A stretch of DNA of 37,412 nt from a virus. A program made the position numbers and the translations under genes. This document shows positions 28,665 to 36,514 of the stretch, piece after piece. Position 1 is the first letter of the stretch. The number at the start of each line of letters is the position of its first letter. The notes beneath the pieces were generated by a model. That model did no database searches. It was not told the origin of the DNA and saw only the letters and a program-made list of their open reading frames with translations. The DNA lies in IMG/VR virus record IMGVR_UViG_3300025891_000006, positions 1-37,412 of that record. One strand, given 5' to 3'.

Positions 28665-29672
28665 ATGAAAACATTCGTAATGGATATTCAGAGATTCGCA
28701 GAGGACGAAGGACTCACCGTAGACCAAGCACTTGACGCACTCAACGGCAAGGAGTCCGAAGCGAAGCCCGAAGCTGCGAAGACCAAAGAAACACCCGCGG
28801 TAGTGGAGGAAAAACCGGAGGAAGAGCCCGAAGCCGAAGAGGAAACGAAACCCGAGGCCCCTGCCGTAGACTTCACCGCCAAGATCAAGTTCCGGGCCAA
28901 CGGCGTGGAGCAGGAGCAGTCACTCCAAGACCTGATCAACGCGGCGCAGCTGGGCAGCAACTACAACCAAAAGATGCAGGAGCTCGCCACGCAGCGCAAG
29001 GCGTTTGAACTGGCACAGCCGAAGGAAGTCGACCCCGCGAAGGACTTCGAAGACCTCGATAGGATGATCACCGAACGCGCCATGAAGCGGCTGCATATTA
29101 CGGACCCCGACGAGTTCAGCCCTGATGCGTCGATCAACAGAATCCATTTCGCGGCGTATCAGCAGGCCCTGAACGAGATCAATCAAGAGAAGCAGCAGTC
29201 GGACTATGTGGAACGCGAAGCGCAGCAGGTGGAGAATACCTTTGTCAGTAAGGTCAACACTTTGGCGGCTGAAGCGGACTTCAAAGAGGTAAACCAATTC
29301 GCGGAGAAGGAATTGTATAACCTCCCGGCGAAAGGCCCGGACGGGATTAAGGAGTTCAATCAACTCTACCCCGTGATGCAGAAACTGAAACTCCGTGACG
29401 CAATGTTCAACGCAGGGCAGGACTACAGAGTCGTAAGACTGACCACCGCCGAAGTCAACGCGATCACCGGATTTTACGAGACTCAGAAGACCGCGTATGT
29501 CTCGCAGAAGAACAAGCCCGCTCCGGTAGTGGTCCCGAAAGGCGCGGTCATCAAGCCGACAGTAAGAGTCGAATCAGGCACAAACGAAGGACCGGCCCCA
29601 GTTAAGAAGATCGACTTCAAGAAGGTCCGCGAGATGGACTTGGAAGAGGTCGCGAAACTATTAAACGGATAG
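28665..29672 (+). CDS. Scaffold protein
   Basis: 335 aa from ATG 28665. It has an acidic, Glu/Pro-rich N-terminal third (for example VVEEKPEEEPEAEEETK), a long helical middle (DLINAAQLGSNYNQKMQELA, YVEREAQQVENTFVSKVNTL), and a basic-acidic C-terminal helix (KIDFKKVREMDLEEVAKLL), the usual end that contacts the capsid shell. It lies between portal and major capsid genes, as scaffolds do. The first 12 residues, MKTFVMDIQRFA, are almost the same as those of the capsid protein, a strong sign of a shared N-terminal signal. Confidence 0.82.
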   Translation: MKTFVMDIQRFAEDEGLTVDQALDALNGKESEAKPEAAKTKETPAVVEEKPEEEPEAEEETKPEAPAVDFTAKIKFRANGVEQEQSLQDLINAAQLGSNYNQKMQELATQRKAFELAQPKEVDPAKDFEDLDRMITERAMKRLHITDPDEFSPDASINRIHFAAYQQALNEINQEKQQSDYVEREAQQVENTFVSKVNTLAAEADFKEVNQFAEKELYNLPAKGPDGIKEFNQLYPVMQKLKLRDAMFNAGQDYRVVRLTTAEVNAITGFYETQKTAYVSQKNKPAPVVVPKGAVIKPTVRVESGTNEGPAPVKKIDFKKVREMDLEEVAKLLNG

Positions 29673-29684
29673 GAGAGTGACAAA

Positions 29685-30656
29685 ATGAAAACTTTCATTA
29701 TGGATATTCAGCGGTTCGCAAGAACAGGCGTAGAGAACATGTATGCCGCCGATAGTTCCGGCGTAAACCCCGAAGACTACCATCAGATCATACTTAACAC
29801 CAGCCCGAAGTCCACCCCGTTACTGTCAGACATCGGAGACGGCGACGATATCAAGAACATCGAGTACAGCTGGGCTGTTGAATCCCTCGCTGCTCCGGCA
29901 GTTAGCGAAATTGCCGAAGGTGCCACCGCTGCCGCTGCCGGCCATGCGCTGCCGACCCGGATACACAACTACACGCAGTTGATGGAAAAAGGCTATGCCA
30001 TCACCACGACCGAGGAAGCTATCGCGAAGAAGAACGGCACAATGACCGACATCAACAAGAGGATGTTGGAAGCGGCCCTGAACATGAAGCGCGGCGCGAA
30101 CAAGTCCATCCATGAGAATTCCACGATGGTCAAGCACTCGGAAGGTGTTGCCGGTAAAATGGGCGGCCTGCCGTATTGGTTCGTTACCGGAAATGCTCAG
30201 CTCGCCAACGCGAACGCTATCGCCTGCGGCTCTGTCGCACTCAGCGAAAAGCTGATTCTGCAAGGCATGCAACAGGTCTATGACATCCACGAGTTTGAAG
30301 TTCTCACCGGCTACTGCAATTCCAAGCAGAAGATGCGCTTTGACAACTTCTCAGGCGGCGCCGTGGTGAACAAGAACAAGAGCGAGAAGAAAGCCGGCAA
30401 CATCATCGACGTGTACGAAACTTCCTGCGGAACTTTGCAGGTCAAGATCGACCGTCAAGCTGTCGCCACTACGTTCACCGCGCTCGATACCCGGTACTGG
30501 AAGAAAGGCTTCCTGCAGAACTTTGAAGTATGCACCATCTCCGGCGTAGGCGACAACAAGCCCGCCCACAAGATCGAAAAATATGTAACGTGGGAAATGG
30601 GACTGTTCGCGAAGAATCCTCTGGCCGGATTCCAACTGCAAGGCTTAGCGGCATAA
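29685..30656 (+). CDS. Major capsid protein (SU10-like, DUF5309 type)
   Basis: 323 aa from ATG 29685, 7 nt after GGAGAG. After the N-terminal MKTFIMDIQRFA it carries features of DUF5309/SU10 capsid proteins: LPTRIHNYTQLMEKGYAITT, EAALNMKRGANKSIHENS, and a Gly-rich GVAGKMGGLPYWF. The C-terminal end (KYVTWEMGLFAKNPLAGFQL) also matches. The HK97-like fold is expected for the whole family. The tRNA-like element starts 9 bases after the stop codon. Confidence 0.88.
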   Translation: MKTFIMDIQRFARTGVENMYAADSSGVNPEDYHQIILNTSPKSTPLLSDIGDGDDIKNIEYSWAVESLAAPAVSEIAEGATAAAAGHALPTRIHNYTQLMEKGYAITTTEEAIAKKNGTMTDINKRMLEAALNMKRGANKSIHENSTMVKHSEGVAGKMGGLPYWFVTGNAQLANANAIACGSVALSEKLILQGMQQVYDIHEFEVLTGYCNSKQKMRFDNFSGGAVVNKNKSEKKAGNIIDVYETSCGTLQVKIDRQAVATTFTALDTRYWKKGFLQNFEVCTISGVGDNKPAHKIEKYVTWEMGLFAKNPLAGFQLQGLAA

Positions 30657-30664
30657 TCAAAATC

Positions 30665-30777
30665 GTTGCCGTGGCGGAATAGGTAGACGCGATTGCGGGA
30701 ATGGGGAGCGAGTTCAATTTAGGTATCCGCTTATTCGCAAAGCAAACCATGTTGGGTGCAAATCCTAACCGGCAACA
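30665..30777 (+). ncRNA. tRNA-like element with extended hairpin in the anticodon position
   Basis: GTTGCCG (30665-30671) pairs perfectly with CGGCAAC (30770-30776) like an acceptor stem. TG and a D arm follow (GCGGAATAGGTAGACGC, 30674-30690), nearly identical to bacterial tRNA-Leu D arms. Near the 3' end a T-arm-like GTTGGG-TGCAAAT-CCTAAC (30751-30769) has a 6-bp stem and one change from TTCAAAT. Between them, TTGCG (30693-30697) pairs with CGCAA (30736-30740), AAT with ATT, and AGCG (30707-30710) with CGCT (30728-30731), making a long hairpin where a 7-base anticodon loop should be. There is no CCA and no assignable anticodon. It is not an ordinary functional tRNA; it may be a degenerate tRNA or a structured RNA mimic. 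Confidence 0.6.
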
Positions 30778-30797
30778 ATTTTATTCGGGAGGTACTC

Positions 30798-31076
30798 ATG
30801 TTAGTCGGACAAGAAGAACTAAAGAAGAAGAACGGCGATTTGTATACCCGGAGTTATTACAACTTCGACCATGTTGCCGAAGCGAACAAAGAACTGAAGA
30901 ACGAAATCGGCAACGGAATCACCAAAGAAAAAGAGATGCGCCACGTAGCCCGGATACCTGCCGAACTTGCCGATTGCGACCCGCTGGTCAAGGCGGCGCT
31001 CGAGGGCGACCAAGTATGTCTCAGGCTGATGCTGGCGAAATACCCTTACCTACGCGTATGTACCGGAAACTTATAG
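30798..31076 (+). CDS. Small virion or assembly protein after the capsid gene
   Basis: 92 aa from ATG 30798, 5 nt after GGGAGGT; the frame is open to 30756 but the ribosome binding site sets the start. The sequence EMRHVARIPAELADCDPLVK and RLMLAKYPYLRVC resembles a group of small phage proteins ('hh.ARIPa....' with 'yp.Lrv' near the end) encoded beside capsid genes in podoviruses. Function not established. Confidence 0.65.
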   Translation: MLVGQEELKKKNGDLYTRSYYNFDHVAEANKELKNEIGNGITKEKEMRHVARIPAELADCDPLVKAALEGDQVCLRLMLAKYPYLRVCTGNL

Positions 31077-31086
31077 GAGGTGCAAA

Positions 31087-31929
31087 ATGCAATTTGTCAA
31101 CAATGATCAATCTGACGGCAGACAAAACATCAGTTTTTCCGGCATAGCCAAGTACGCTACTGCTGATTACGGCTCCGCATGGGCCACAACCGCCGATATT
31201 GCAGCCGCCTTGCTTGTGCTATACCCTAATCCGATCAACGGCGATATAGCGATTCTCCGCAACACCAACGGTACGGATGCCAGCCGATTCTACTTCTACG
31301 CCGGAGGCGCGTGGGAGACTTTCGACTCCACCACAATCGCAGGCGGCAGTATTGCCACCGCAAAATTAGCGGCAGGGATTCTCAGCGCGGACTCGACAGG
31401 CAGAGCGTTGATCGCAACGGACTTTTTCGACGCTGCCACGGTGCTGCTAAAAATAGCTGATGCGGCTTTTGCGGCCAATGCTGCGACCCGTGCGCTGTTC
31501 GTGGACGGAATCTGGACGGCAGCGAAACTTGCGGCGACGGCGAAGACTCATGTACTGACGTATCAGGTTGAGGACTTGGCCGCGAACGCAGATATCGCAG
31601 ATAGGGTTCTGTTTGTAGCCCCGGCAGGGCTTGACGTGACGCTGGTTAGTGCGTCGATTATCGGATATGCAGCGGCGGCCGGTGTCGATGACAGCAATAC
31701 CTGCGTTATCAAATTGTCGGACGGCACAAACACGATCGTTGAAGCAACCTATGACACAGACCCGGGATTCCCTGCGGCGGGTGCTGCAACTTCCCTCGGT
31801 GCGCTGGACGGAACTTACAAGGTTCTCTCCGCAGGCGAAAAGTTGTATCTGTCGGTAACTGACGGGGCAACCGCGAATCCTCCGGGGTTCATGCTCCAAG
31901 TAGTCTACACGGTAGCGGAAGCTGCATAG
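31087..31929 (+). CDS. Head decoration or head-fibre-like protein
   Basis: 280 aa from ATG 31087, 6 nt after TAGGAGGTG. The middle has Ala-rich pseudo-repeats (SIATAKLAAGILSADSTGRA, LFVDGIWTAAKLAATAK), common in capsid fibres. The C-terminal ~120 residues (LTYQVEDLAANADIADRVLF, then SLGALDGTYKVLSAGEKLYL) form a beta-sandwich domain seen in phage head decoration proteins. The position between capsid and adaptor genes agrees. No catalytic motif. Confidence 0.65.
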   Translation: MQFVNNDQSDGRQNISFSGIAKYATADYGSAWATTADIAAALLVLYPNPINGDIAILRNTNGTDASRFYFYAGGAWETFDSTTIAGGSIATAKLAAGILSADSTGRALIATDFFDAATVLLKIADAAFAANAATRALFVDGIWTAAKLAATAKTHVLTYQVEDLAANADIADRVLFVAPAGLDVTLVSASIIGYAAAAGVDDSNTCVIKLSDGTNTIVEATYDTDPGFPAAGAATSLGALDGTYKVLSAGEKLYLSVTDGATANPPGFMLQVVYTVAEAA

Positions 31930-31949
31930 GAGGGGCTATCGCCTCTCCT
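31928..31949 (+). other. Intercistronic hairpin
   Basis: AGGAGGGGC pairs with GCCTCTCCT over 9 bp (one G-T) around a TATC loop, starting within the stop codon of the decoration gene. It is followed by TCTCTCT rather than a T tract. It may be a partial terminator or an RNA-processing or stability element that lowers expression of the tail genes relative to the head genes. Confidence 0.5.
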
Positions 31950-31971
31950 TCTCTCTAACTGGAGGTGTCAC

Positions 31972-32508
31972 ATGCTAACGTCCGCATTATACGGCTCAGT
32001 CAGGTACAGACTTCCGGACGAATCATTTTCACCGTATCAGATTGTCGATGCGCTCAATTACGTTGTCAACGAAATCTCGCTGGCGCTCAACGGGATTACA
32101 TCGTCAATCCTTACCGCCCCCGCTACGCTGACGATCACGGCAGGCGTGGCCACGCTCCCGACAGATTTTGAGTCGATGATATCCGTTGGCGACGTTGATG
32201 CTCCGCTGACTTTGATTCCTGCTGACCGAGAGCTGGACGCGTTCGCTTATCAGATCGTCGGCAACACGATGCACGTCGAAGGAATCACGGTTGATATTTT
32301 CTATCGCAAATTTCTCCCGTCATATTCGTTTGATGGCACGATCACGCCGACCACGATAGACCTGCCCACGAGCTTCAATAATCTGCTTGTGGACAGTGTG
32401 ATTATGCGATGTAACGGCGAATCGGTAAATGCTCAGCAACAGGCTCTCAGGCTCATTGCTTCGCGTGATGGCAAGAAACGCCCGCGCAATTTGATATTCA
32501 ATTTGTAG
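31972..32508 (+). CDS. Head-tail adaptor-like protein 1
   Basis: 178 aa from ATG 31972, 6 nt after GGAGGTG. The N-terminus (MLTSALYGSVRYRLPDESFS, YQIVDALNYVVNEI) has the 'h...V+.RL.D.....i.d.hN..h..i' form of podovirus adaptor/connector proteins. The middle is beta-rich. The protein at 33152 has the same beginning pattern, so the two are probably distant paralogues that stack below the portal. Confidence 0.65.
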   Translation: MLTSALYGSVRYRLPDESFSPYQIVDALNYVVNEISLALNGITSSILTAPATLTITAGVATLPTDFESMISVGDVDAPLTLIPADRELDAFAYQIVGNTMHVEGITVDIFYRKFLPSYSFDGTITPTTIDLPTSFNNLLVDSVIMRCNGESVNAQQQALRLIASRDGKKRPRNLIFNL

Positions 32509-32518
32509 GAGGCATAAA

Positions 32519-33139
32519 ATGCAAGAAACTCGCAGGAAACCCATACGAGATTATTTCGCCGGAGTCGTCGGGCTTGACCGTGCCAGTTCAGGGAGTGGCG
32601 TGATGCTCGTCAACGACACCGCCGAAACCATTGCTGTTACCGTGGGCGGACTGACGTTCCGAGTCAAACAGAACGAGACATTTGACGACGAATTTGAATC
32701 ATTTGACACGCTGACGCTCGACCCGACAACCTCCCTCGGCACGAAGCAGGTTGAAACGGCAACGCTGGTTACAGGCAATGTTACCGGAGCCGGAGATATG
32801 GCAACGATTGTTACTTGCACAGGGCTGGTCGGTTCACCGCTTACGGTATTAACGCCTGTTGTGGTGGCCGATAATACGCCTACCAAGATCATGACGAAAG
32901 TCAGGGCGTCACTCGCGGCTAATGCTGCTATATTGGCAATGTTTGCCGTAACCGGCGCGGCAGGTGCAGTAATATTTACTCGGTCGCCACGCGCAACCGC
33001 TGATATTGCAAATCTGAACATTGATTTGGGCGGGACAGGGACCACGGCGGTAGGAATTACGCAGGTAGGCTCTTCGGTTGATACCACTGGTGGAGTCGCG
33101 CCGACCGCTATTGGGTATCGGTGTTTCATTCGCGGCTGA
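32519..33139 (+). CDS. Tail protein with beta-sandwich domain
   Basis: 206 aa from ATG 32519, 6 nt after TAGGAGGCA. After about 80 residues there is the repeat-like domain ETATLVTGNVTGAGDMATIV, then GLVGSPLTVLTPVVVADN and ATADIANLNIDLGGTGTTAV, a beta-sandwich module known from various phage tail proteins. The end is rich in Gly/Thr/Val. It sits between two adaptor-like genes, so it may be a tail knob or appendage component. No enzymatic motif. Confidence 0.6.
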   Translation: MQETRRKPIRDYFAGVVGLDRASSGSGVMLVNDTAETIAVTVGGLTFRVKQNETFDDEFESFDTLTLDPTTSLGTKQVETATLVTGNVTGAGDMATIVTCTGLVGSPLTVLTPVVVADNTPTKIMTKVRASLAANAAILAMFAVTGAAGAVIFTRSPRATADIANLNIDLGGTGTTAVGITQVGSSVDTTGGVAPTAIGYRCFIRG

Positions 33140-33151
33140 TAGGAGGTACGT

Positions 33152-33634
33152 ATGTTAGTATCCGGGATTATCGACCTCGTTGCCAAACGGCTTGACCTCG
33201 ATGTTGATGATTATTACACCGAAGTAATGATTCTCAACATCAACGCGGCTATCGCCCGGATTAACAACGGGCTGATCAAGGCGAATGACCCGCTGGTTAT
33301 TAAGCAGGCGACTTGCACATCTGCGACGCTGGCGAAGCCCGCTGATTTCTTCGGGTTCATACCGCAGAAATCCGCGTATCGGCTGATTGTCAGCGGTGAT
33401 GTCATTTCGCTGGACTACGGCGCGCCTACTTCGGTAGTGTTCAAGTATTCGACGTTCAAGCCGCTGTTGACCACGATAAGCGACACTATCCCCTTGCCTG
33501 ACTACTGTGTGGGTGAGATTGTGGATTATGTCTGCATCCATATCAACAACGACTTCGAGGCTAACGTGACGCAGGACGTGGGGCTGGCTACCGCTGACGA
33601 AGCGCTGCTATTCAGCGCCAAGGGCGGCGCGTAA
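33152..33634 (+). CDS. Head-tail adaptor-like protein 2
   Basis: 160 aa from ATG 33152, 6 nt after TAGGAGGTA. The N-terminus IIDLVAKRLDLDVDDYYTEV, then ILNINAAIARINNGLI parallels that of the protein at 31972. LPDYCVGEIVDYVCIHINND in the C-terminal third resembles the end helix of connector proteins. It overlaps the nozzle gene by one base (TAATG). Podoviruses commonly have two such rings, but which ring this forms cannot be told from sequence alone. Confidence 0.65.
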   Translation: MLVSGIIDLVAKRLDLDVDDYYTEVMILNINAAIARINNGLIKANDPLVIKQATCTSATLAKPADFFGFIPQKSAYRLIVSGDVISLDYGAPTSVVFKYSTFKPLLTTISDTIPLPDYCVGEIVDYVCIHINNDFEANVTQDVGLATADEALLFSAKGGA

Positions 33635-35073
33635 TGCCGATTCAAAGTACCAAGACCCCTGCCCAGTTCACTATCAGCTTGCAAAATGTCATGGGCGGGC
33701 TGTGCCTGATCGCGAATCCCGAAAGTATCCCTGACGGGACATTGGCGCAGGCTGATAACTGGGAGTATGGCGTAAACTTGAACCAACCGCAGGTATGCCC
33801 GGGCGTAGTGAGTCAGTTTGACGTAGGCGCGGCGGTCGATTCGCTGTTCTACGACGATGCGAACGACATTTGGTATTGCTCTGTCGGCACGTTACTGTAT
33901 AGCACGGACCTGACCACGAAAACCTTGTTAGGCTCGCTCACGGGCACCTACGACCCCGTATATGCGCAGTATGACGATGTTGTGTTGGTAGCCAGCGGCG
34001 GCGAGATACAGAAGATTGCTTCGGGAACTACATTGACCGCCGTGGCCGGCAGTCCGAATTCGCATTGGGTAGCACACAATAATGGCAGGGTGGAAGCGTT
34101 CAACCGCCTGTCAGACGTGAAGAATTACTCAGCCATTGGAGATTACACGGGGTGGACGAACAACCCCACTGACAGTTCCTCCGCGCAGTTCGTCGATGTG
34201 GGGTATAAGGACGCTTCGAATATCGCCTGCTCAATTAAACTTTCAACAGACTCCATTGTCATCAAGACCAACGGCTCGGTCTACCGCATAACCAACGAAA
34301 ATGACTTCGCGAATGTGGGCTGTTATCCGGCGGCGCAGAGAACGGCGGCAATCAACCAGTATTCGGGGCTGTCGCTGATGAACAAGGCTTTTTTCATCGG
34401 GCCGGAAGGATTCAACTCATTCAGCGCGACAGACGCTTACGGAGCTGTGATTGTGGACAACCCTGCTCCGGGGTACATGATTAATGGCTGGTACACGCAA
34501 AACGTGGATATCACGGCGAGAGTATGGCACGTATCTTCGCGGAAGCAGGTATGGTGCAAGTCCAACAACCCCCACGAGGTTCTAATCTATCACTATGGTA
34601 TCAACGCGTGGAGCAAACGGCAATTCGTTTATACAATCAAAGACGTGGTGTCCAAAGGATTCGATACCTATATCGCCTACGGCACGAAAATAGCTAAACT
34701 GGACGACAATATAGACACGGACGACGGGAACAATTTTGATGCGATTATCGCTACAAAACGATTCCTGCCGAAGCATAAAAAGTATTTGATGAAGTACATC
34801 AACCTCGTGACTTACAACTTTCTGCCCGGGAATTATATTCTGGAAGTCGGAAACAAGATTTTGCCGATGGCATTCACGCAGACAGGGGATATCGCCAATA
34901 CCGATTCGGATATCGCCAACACGGATTCGGACCCGGTTACGGAGAATGATTACACCGAAGTCAAGAAGCGAACCCGGAAACGCACAAGAGCCGTACAGAT
35001 GGTATTGACGGTTCAGTCCGGGCGAATAGCCATCCGGAATATCAGCATCGACGTTTTAGAAATCGGCCGATAG
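33634..35073 (+). CDS. Tail nozzle / beta-propeller tail protein
   Basis: 479 aa from ATG 33634. Repeated strand patterns (IWYCSVGTLLYSTDLTTKTL, YAQYDDVVLVASGGEIQKIA, FIGPEGFNSFSATDAYG, KQVWCKSNNPHEVLIYHYG) mark a beta-propeller of the kind found in podovirus nozzle or DNA-stabilisation proteins (T7 gp12, P22 gp10). A seven-residue tandem repeat, DIANTDSDIANTDSD (34888-34932), lies in a C-terminal loop. The position after the adaptors supports a nozzle. The exact family is not certain. Confidence 0.7.
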   Translation: MPIQSTKTPAQFTISLQNVMGGLCLIANPESIPDGTLAQADNWEYGVNLNQPQVCPGVVSQFDVGAAVDSLFYDDANDIWYCSVGTLLYSTDLTTKTLLGSLTGTYDPVYAQYDDVVLVASGGEIQKIASGTTLTAVAGSPNSHWVAHNNGRVEAFNRLSDVKNYSAIGDYTGWTNNPTDSSSAQFVDVGYKDASNIACSIKLSTDSIVIKTNGSVYRITNENDFANVGCYPAAQRTAAINQYSGLSLMNKAFFIGPEGFNSFSATDAYGAVIVDNPAPGYMINGWYTQNVDITARVWHVSSRKQVWCKSNNPHEVLIYHYGINAWSKRQFVYTIKDVVSKGFDTYIAYGTKIAKLDDNIDTDDGNNFDAIIATKRFLPKHKKYLMKYINLVTYNFLPGNYILEVGNKILPMAFTQTGDIANTDSDIANTDSDPVTENDYTEVKKRTRKRTRAVQMVLTVQSGRIAIRNISIDVLEIGR

Positions 35074-35083
35074 GAGGTAGACC

Positions 35084-35818
35084 ATGAGTTTATCGCAAAG
35101 TTATCCATCAACATTCAGCGCCACGCAAGAGACTCAGGAAGTGCTGAAAAATCACGAGAACGAAGTTAAGAAAATATACAACGACATCAACGCTTTTCTG
35201 GCGGCGAACGGCCACGCGCATACGGGCATAGGGACGGACGGGGCAAAGGTTGGCGCCGCGAACGTTGTCAACACTCCGGCGGGGAACATTGCGGCGGTCA
35301 CGGTGCAGGCGGCGCTGGATGAATTGGACACGGAAAAATTCGGCAAATCCTTATTCACGGCGGCAGGGCAAGTACCATATGGAACCGGGGCAGGAACACT
35401 TGCGATGCTCTCTGCTATTGCCGATAAACACCTAATGTTTAATGCGGCCGGCAATGCGATAGAAGGTGTTACCCCTTACAAAATTGGCAGTTTTACTCGC
35501 AATATGACAGCAGCAAATGGGACGCAAGCATTGACAGGTATCGGTTTTAAGCCATCAGCGGTGGTTTTTATTGCTGAAATTGCAGGGGGTTTTCCTTTTT
35601 CGATTGGTATGTTAGCAGGAACCGATATGGGGGTTATCGGTACGTATGGGGCAAATTTAATGGTTCACGGAGCAGCCGCGATATATGTATCTACTAGTAT
35701 TTCCGACTTACAAGTGGCAAAAATTAGTTCATACGATTCTGATGGGATAACGTTATCATGGGAGAAAAACGGTTCGCCTTCGGGGACAATAACTGTTTAT
35801 TTTTTAGCGTTGAGGTGA
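35084..35818 (+). CDS. Tail fibre or receptor-binding protein
   Basis: 244 aa from ATG 35084, 6 nt after TAGGAGGTAG. The N-terminal 40 residues are a helical attachment segment (ETQEVLKNHENEVKKIYND), followed by HAHTGIGTDGAKVGAANVVN, a repeat-like motif common in fibre shafts (HxHxG). From about residue 130 a beta-sandwich domain begins (SFTRNMTAANGTQALTGIGF, KPSAVVFIAEIAGG), and the DNA there turns AT-rich, suggesting a swapped tip domain. It is the likely host-recognition protein of the window. Confidence 0.75.
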   Translation: MSLSQSYPSTFSATQETQEVLKNHENEVKKIYNDINAFLAANGHAHTGIGTDGAKVGAANVVNTPAGNIAAVTVQAALDELDTEKFGKSLFTAAGQVPYGTGAGTLAMLSAIADKHLMFNAAGNAIEGVTPYKIGSFTRNMTAANGTQALTGIGFKPSAVVFIAEIAGGFPFSIGMLAGTDMGVIGTYGANLMVHGAAAIYVSTSISDLQVAKISSYDSDGITLSWEKNGSPSGTITVYFLALR

Positions 35819-35822
35819 TGAA

Positions 35823-36137
35823 ATGAGAATTTGCAGAGTAAAAGCAACAGGAAAAATTATTGAAATGCAGTCAGACGCAACCGAGGGAACATTAATTCGG
35901 AATGCTGTCGGCGCAGGATATGCTGAATCAGATATTGAGGAAAAAGAAGTCACCAACGCTGAGTACAAACTCCTCGCCGATGCACAATCGGAAGCGGAAA
36001 AAACCTATTCAGACAGACGCAAGTCCGAATATCCACCCGTTTCTGATTATATGGACGGACTTGTTAAGGGCGATACACAGCAGATGCAGGGGTATATTGA
36101 TAAGTGTTTGGCGGTAAAGGCGAAGTACCCAAAGTGA
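35823..36137 (+). CDS. Small tail-region protein
   Basis: 104 aa from ATG 35823. The C-terminal part, RRKSEYPPVSDYMDGLVKGD, then MQGYIDKCLAVKAKYPK, is a motif ('YP...DY.DA.VKGD......Y...C..VK.+YPK') found in small phage proteins encoded after fibre genes, where they are often taken to be chaperones or fibre-associated. It begins MRICRVKATGKIIEMQS. It overlaps the next gene by GTGA. Confidence 0.7.
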   Translation: MRICRVKATGKIIEMQSDATEGTLIRNAVGAGYAESDIEEKEVTNAEYKLLADAQSEAEKTYSDRRKSEYPPVSDYMDGLVKGDTQQMQGYIDKCLAVKAKYPK

Positions 36138-36514
36138 CTGACTTCATCCGAAAGTACGAAGCCAAGACCGGCGAGACCGTCACCGCAACAGACGATTTTG
36201 CAGTTAAAGTTTTGGATAGCGGCGAGTTTATGAAATGGAAACTTGCCGTAAGAGACGGTACGCCGTTCTTCTGGGTCGACCAGACATATGGACAGATGCA
36301 GCACTTCGCGCTATTCATCCAAGAAGTATGCAACGCCGCAGGAATAGAGTGGATAGCCGCAGCCACTACGCGAAACCCCGCGCCTTTCATCCGCAAGTGG
36401 AAATGCGTAAGATTACCGGAGTACGACTACGAATTCGAAGGACGGAGGTATTCCGTGGTTAAAGGTCACTTGTCGGATTTTGTCAAACGGGAGGTAAGAA
36501 ATGTTTCAATTTGA
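36134..36514 (+). CDS. Acetyltransferase-like phage protein (fold tentative)
   Basis: 126 aa from GTG 36134, joined to the previous stop as GTGA; the frame is open to 36104. TDFIRKYEAKTGETVTATDD, then WKLAVRDGTPFFWVDQTYG and IEWIAAATTRNPAPFIRKWK, fit a small GNAT-like fold, in which the last segment is the usual 'hhh.T...n....RK.G' end. Similar proteins occur in phage tail regions without known role. It overlaps the next gene by 14 bases. Confidence 0.5.
   Translation: MTDFIRKYEAKTGETVTATDDFAVKVLDSGEFMKWKLAVRDGTPFFWVDQTYGQMQHFALFIQEVCNAAGIEWIAAATTRNPAPFIRKWKCVRLPEYDYEFEGRRYSVVKGHLSDFVKREVRNVSI

Noticed and set aside
28592-30677. The 12-mer TTGCCGTGGCGG before the scaffold gene and again at the start of the tRNA-like element
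   Set aside because: Repeated 12-mers are expected by chance in 37 kb, and the flanks differ. It is mentioned only because both copies border the head genes.
30665-30777. Amber suppressor tRNA that could explain the TAG in terL
   Set aside because: No CTA is present in the central loop region and no normal anticodon arm can be formed, so suppression cannot be claimed.
32551-33186. Minus-strand open frame of 211 codons opposite the tail protein at 32519
   Set aside because: The plus-strand gene has a strong start signal and a recognisable domain; the minus frame is Val/Thr-rich shadow sequence without a start signal.
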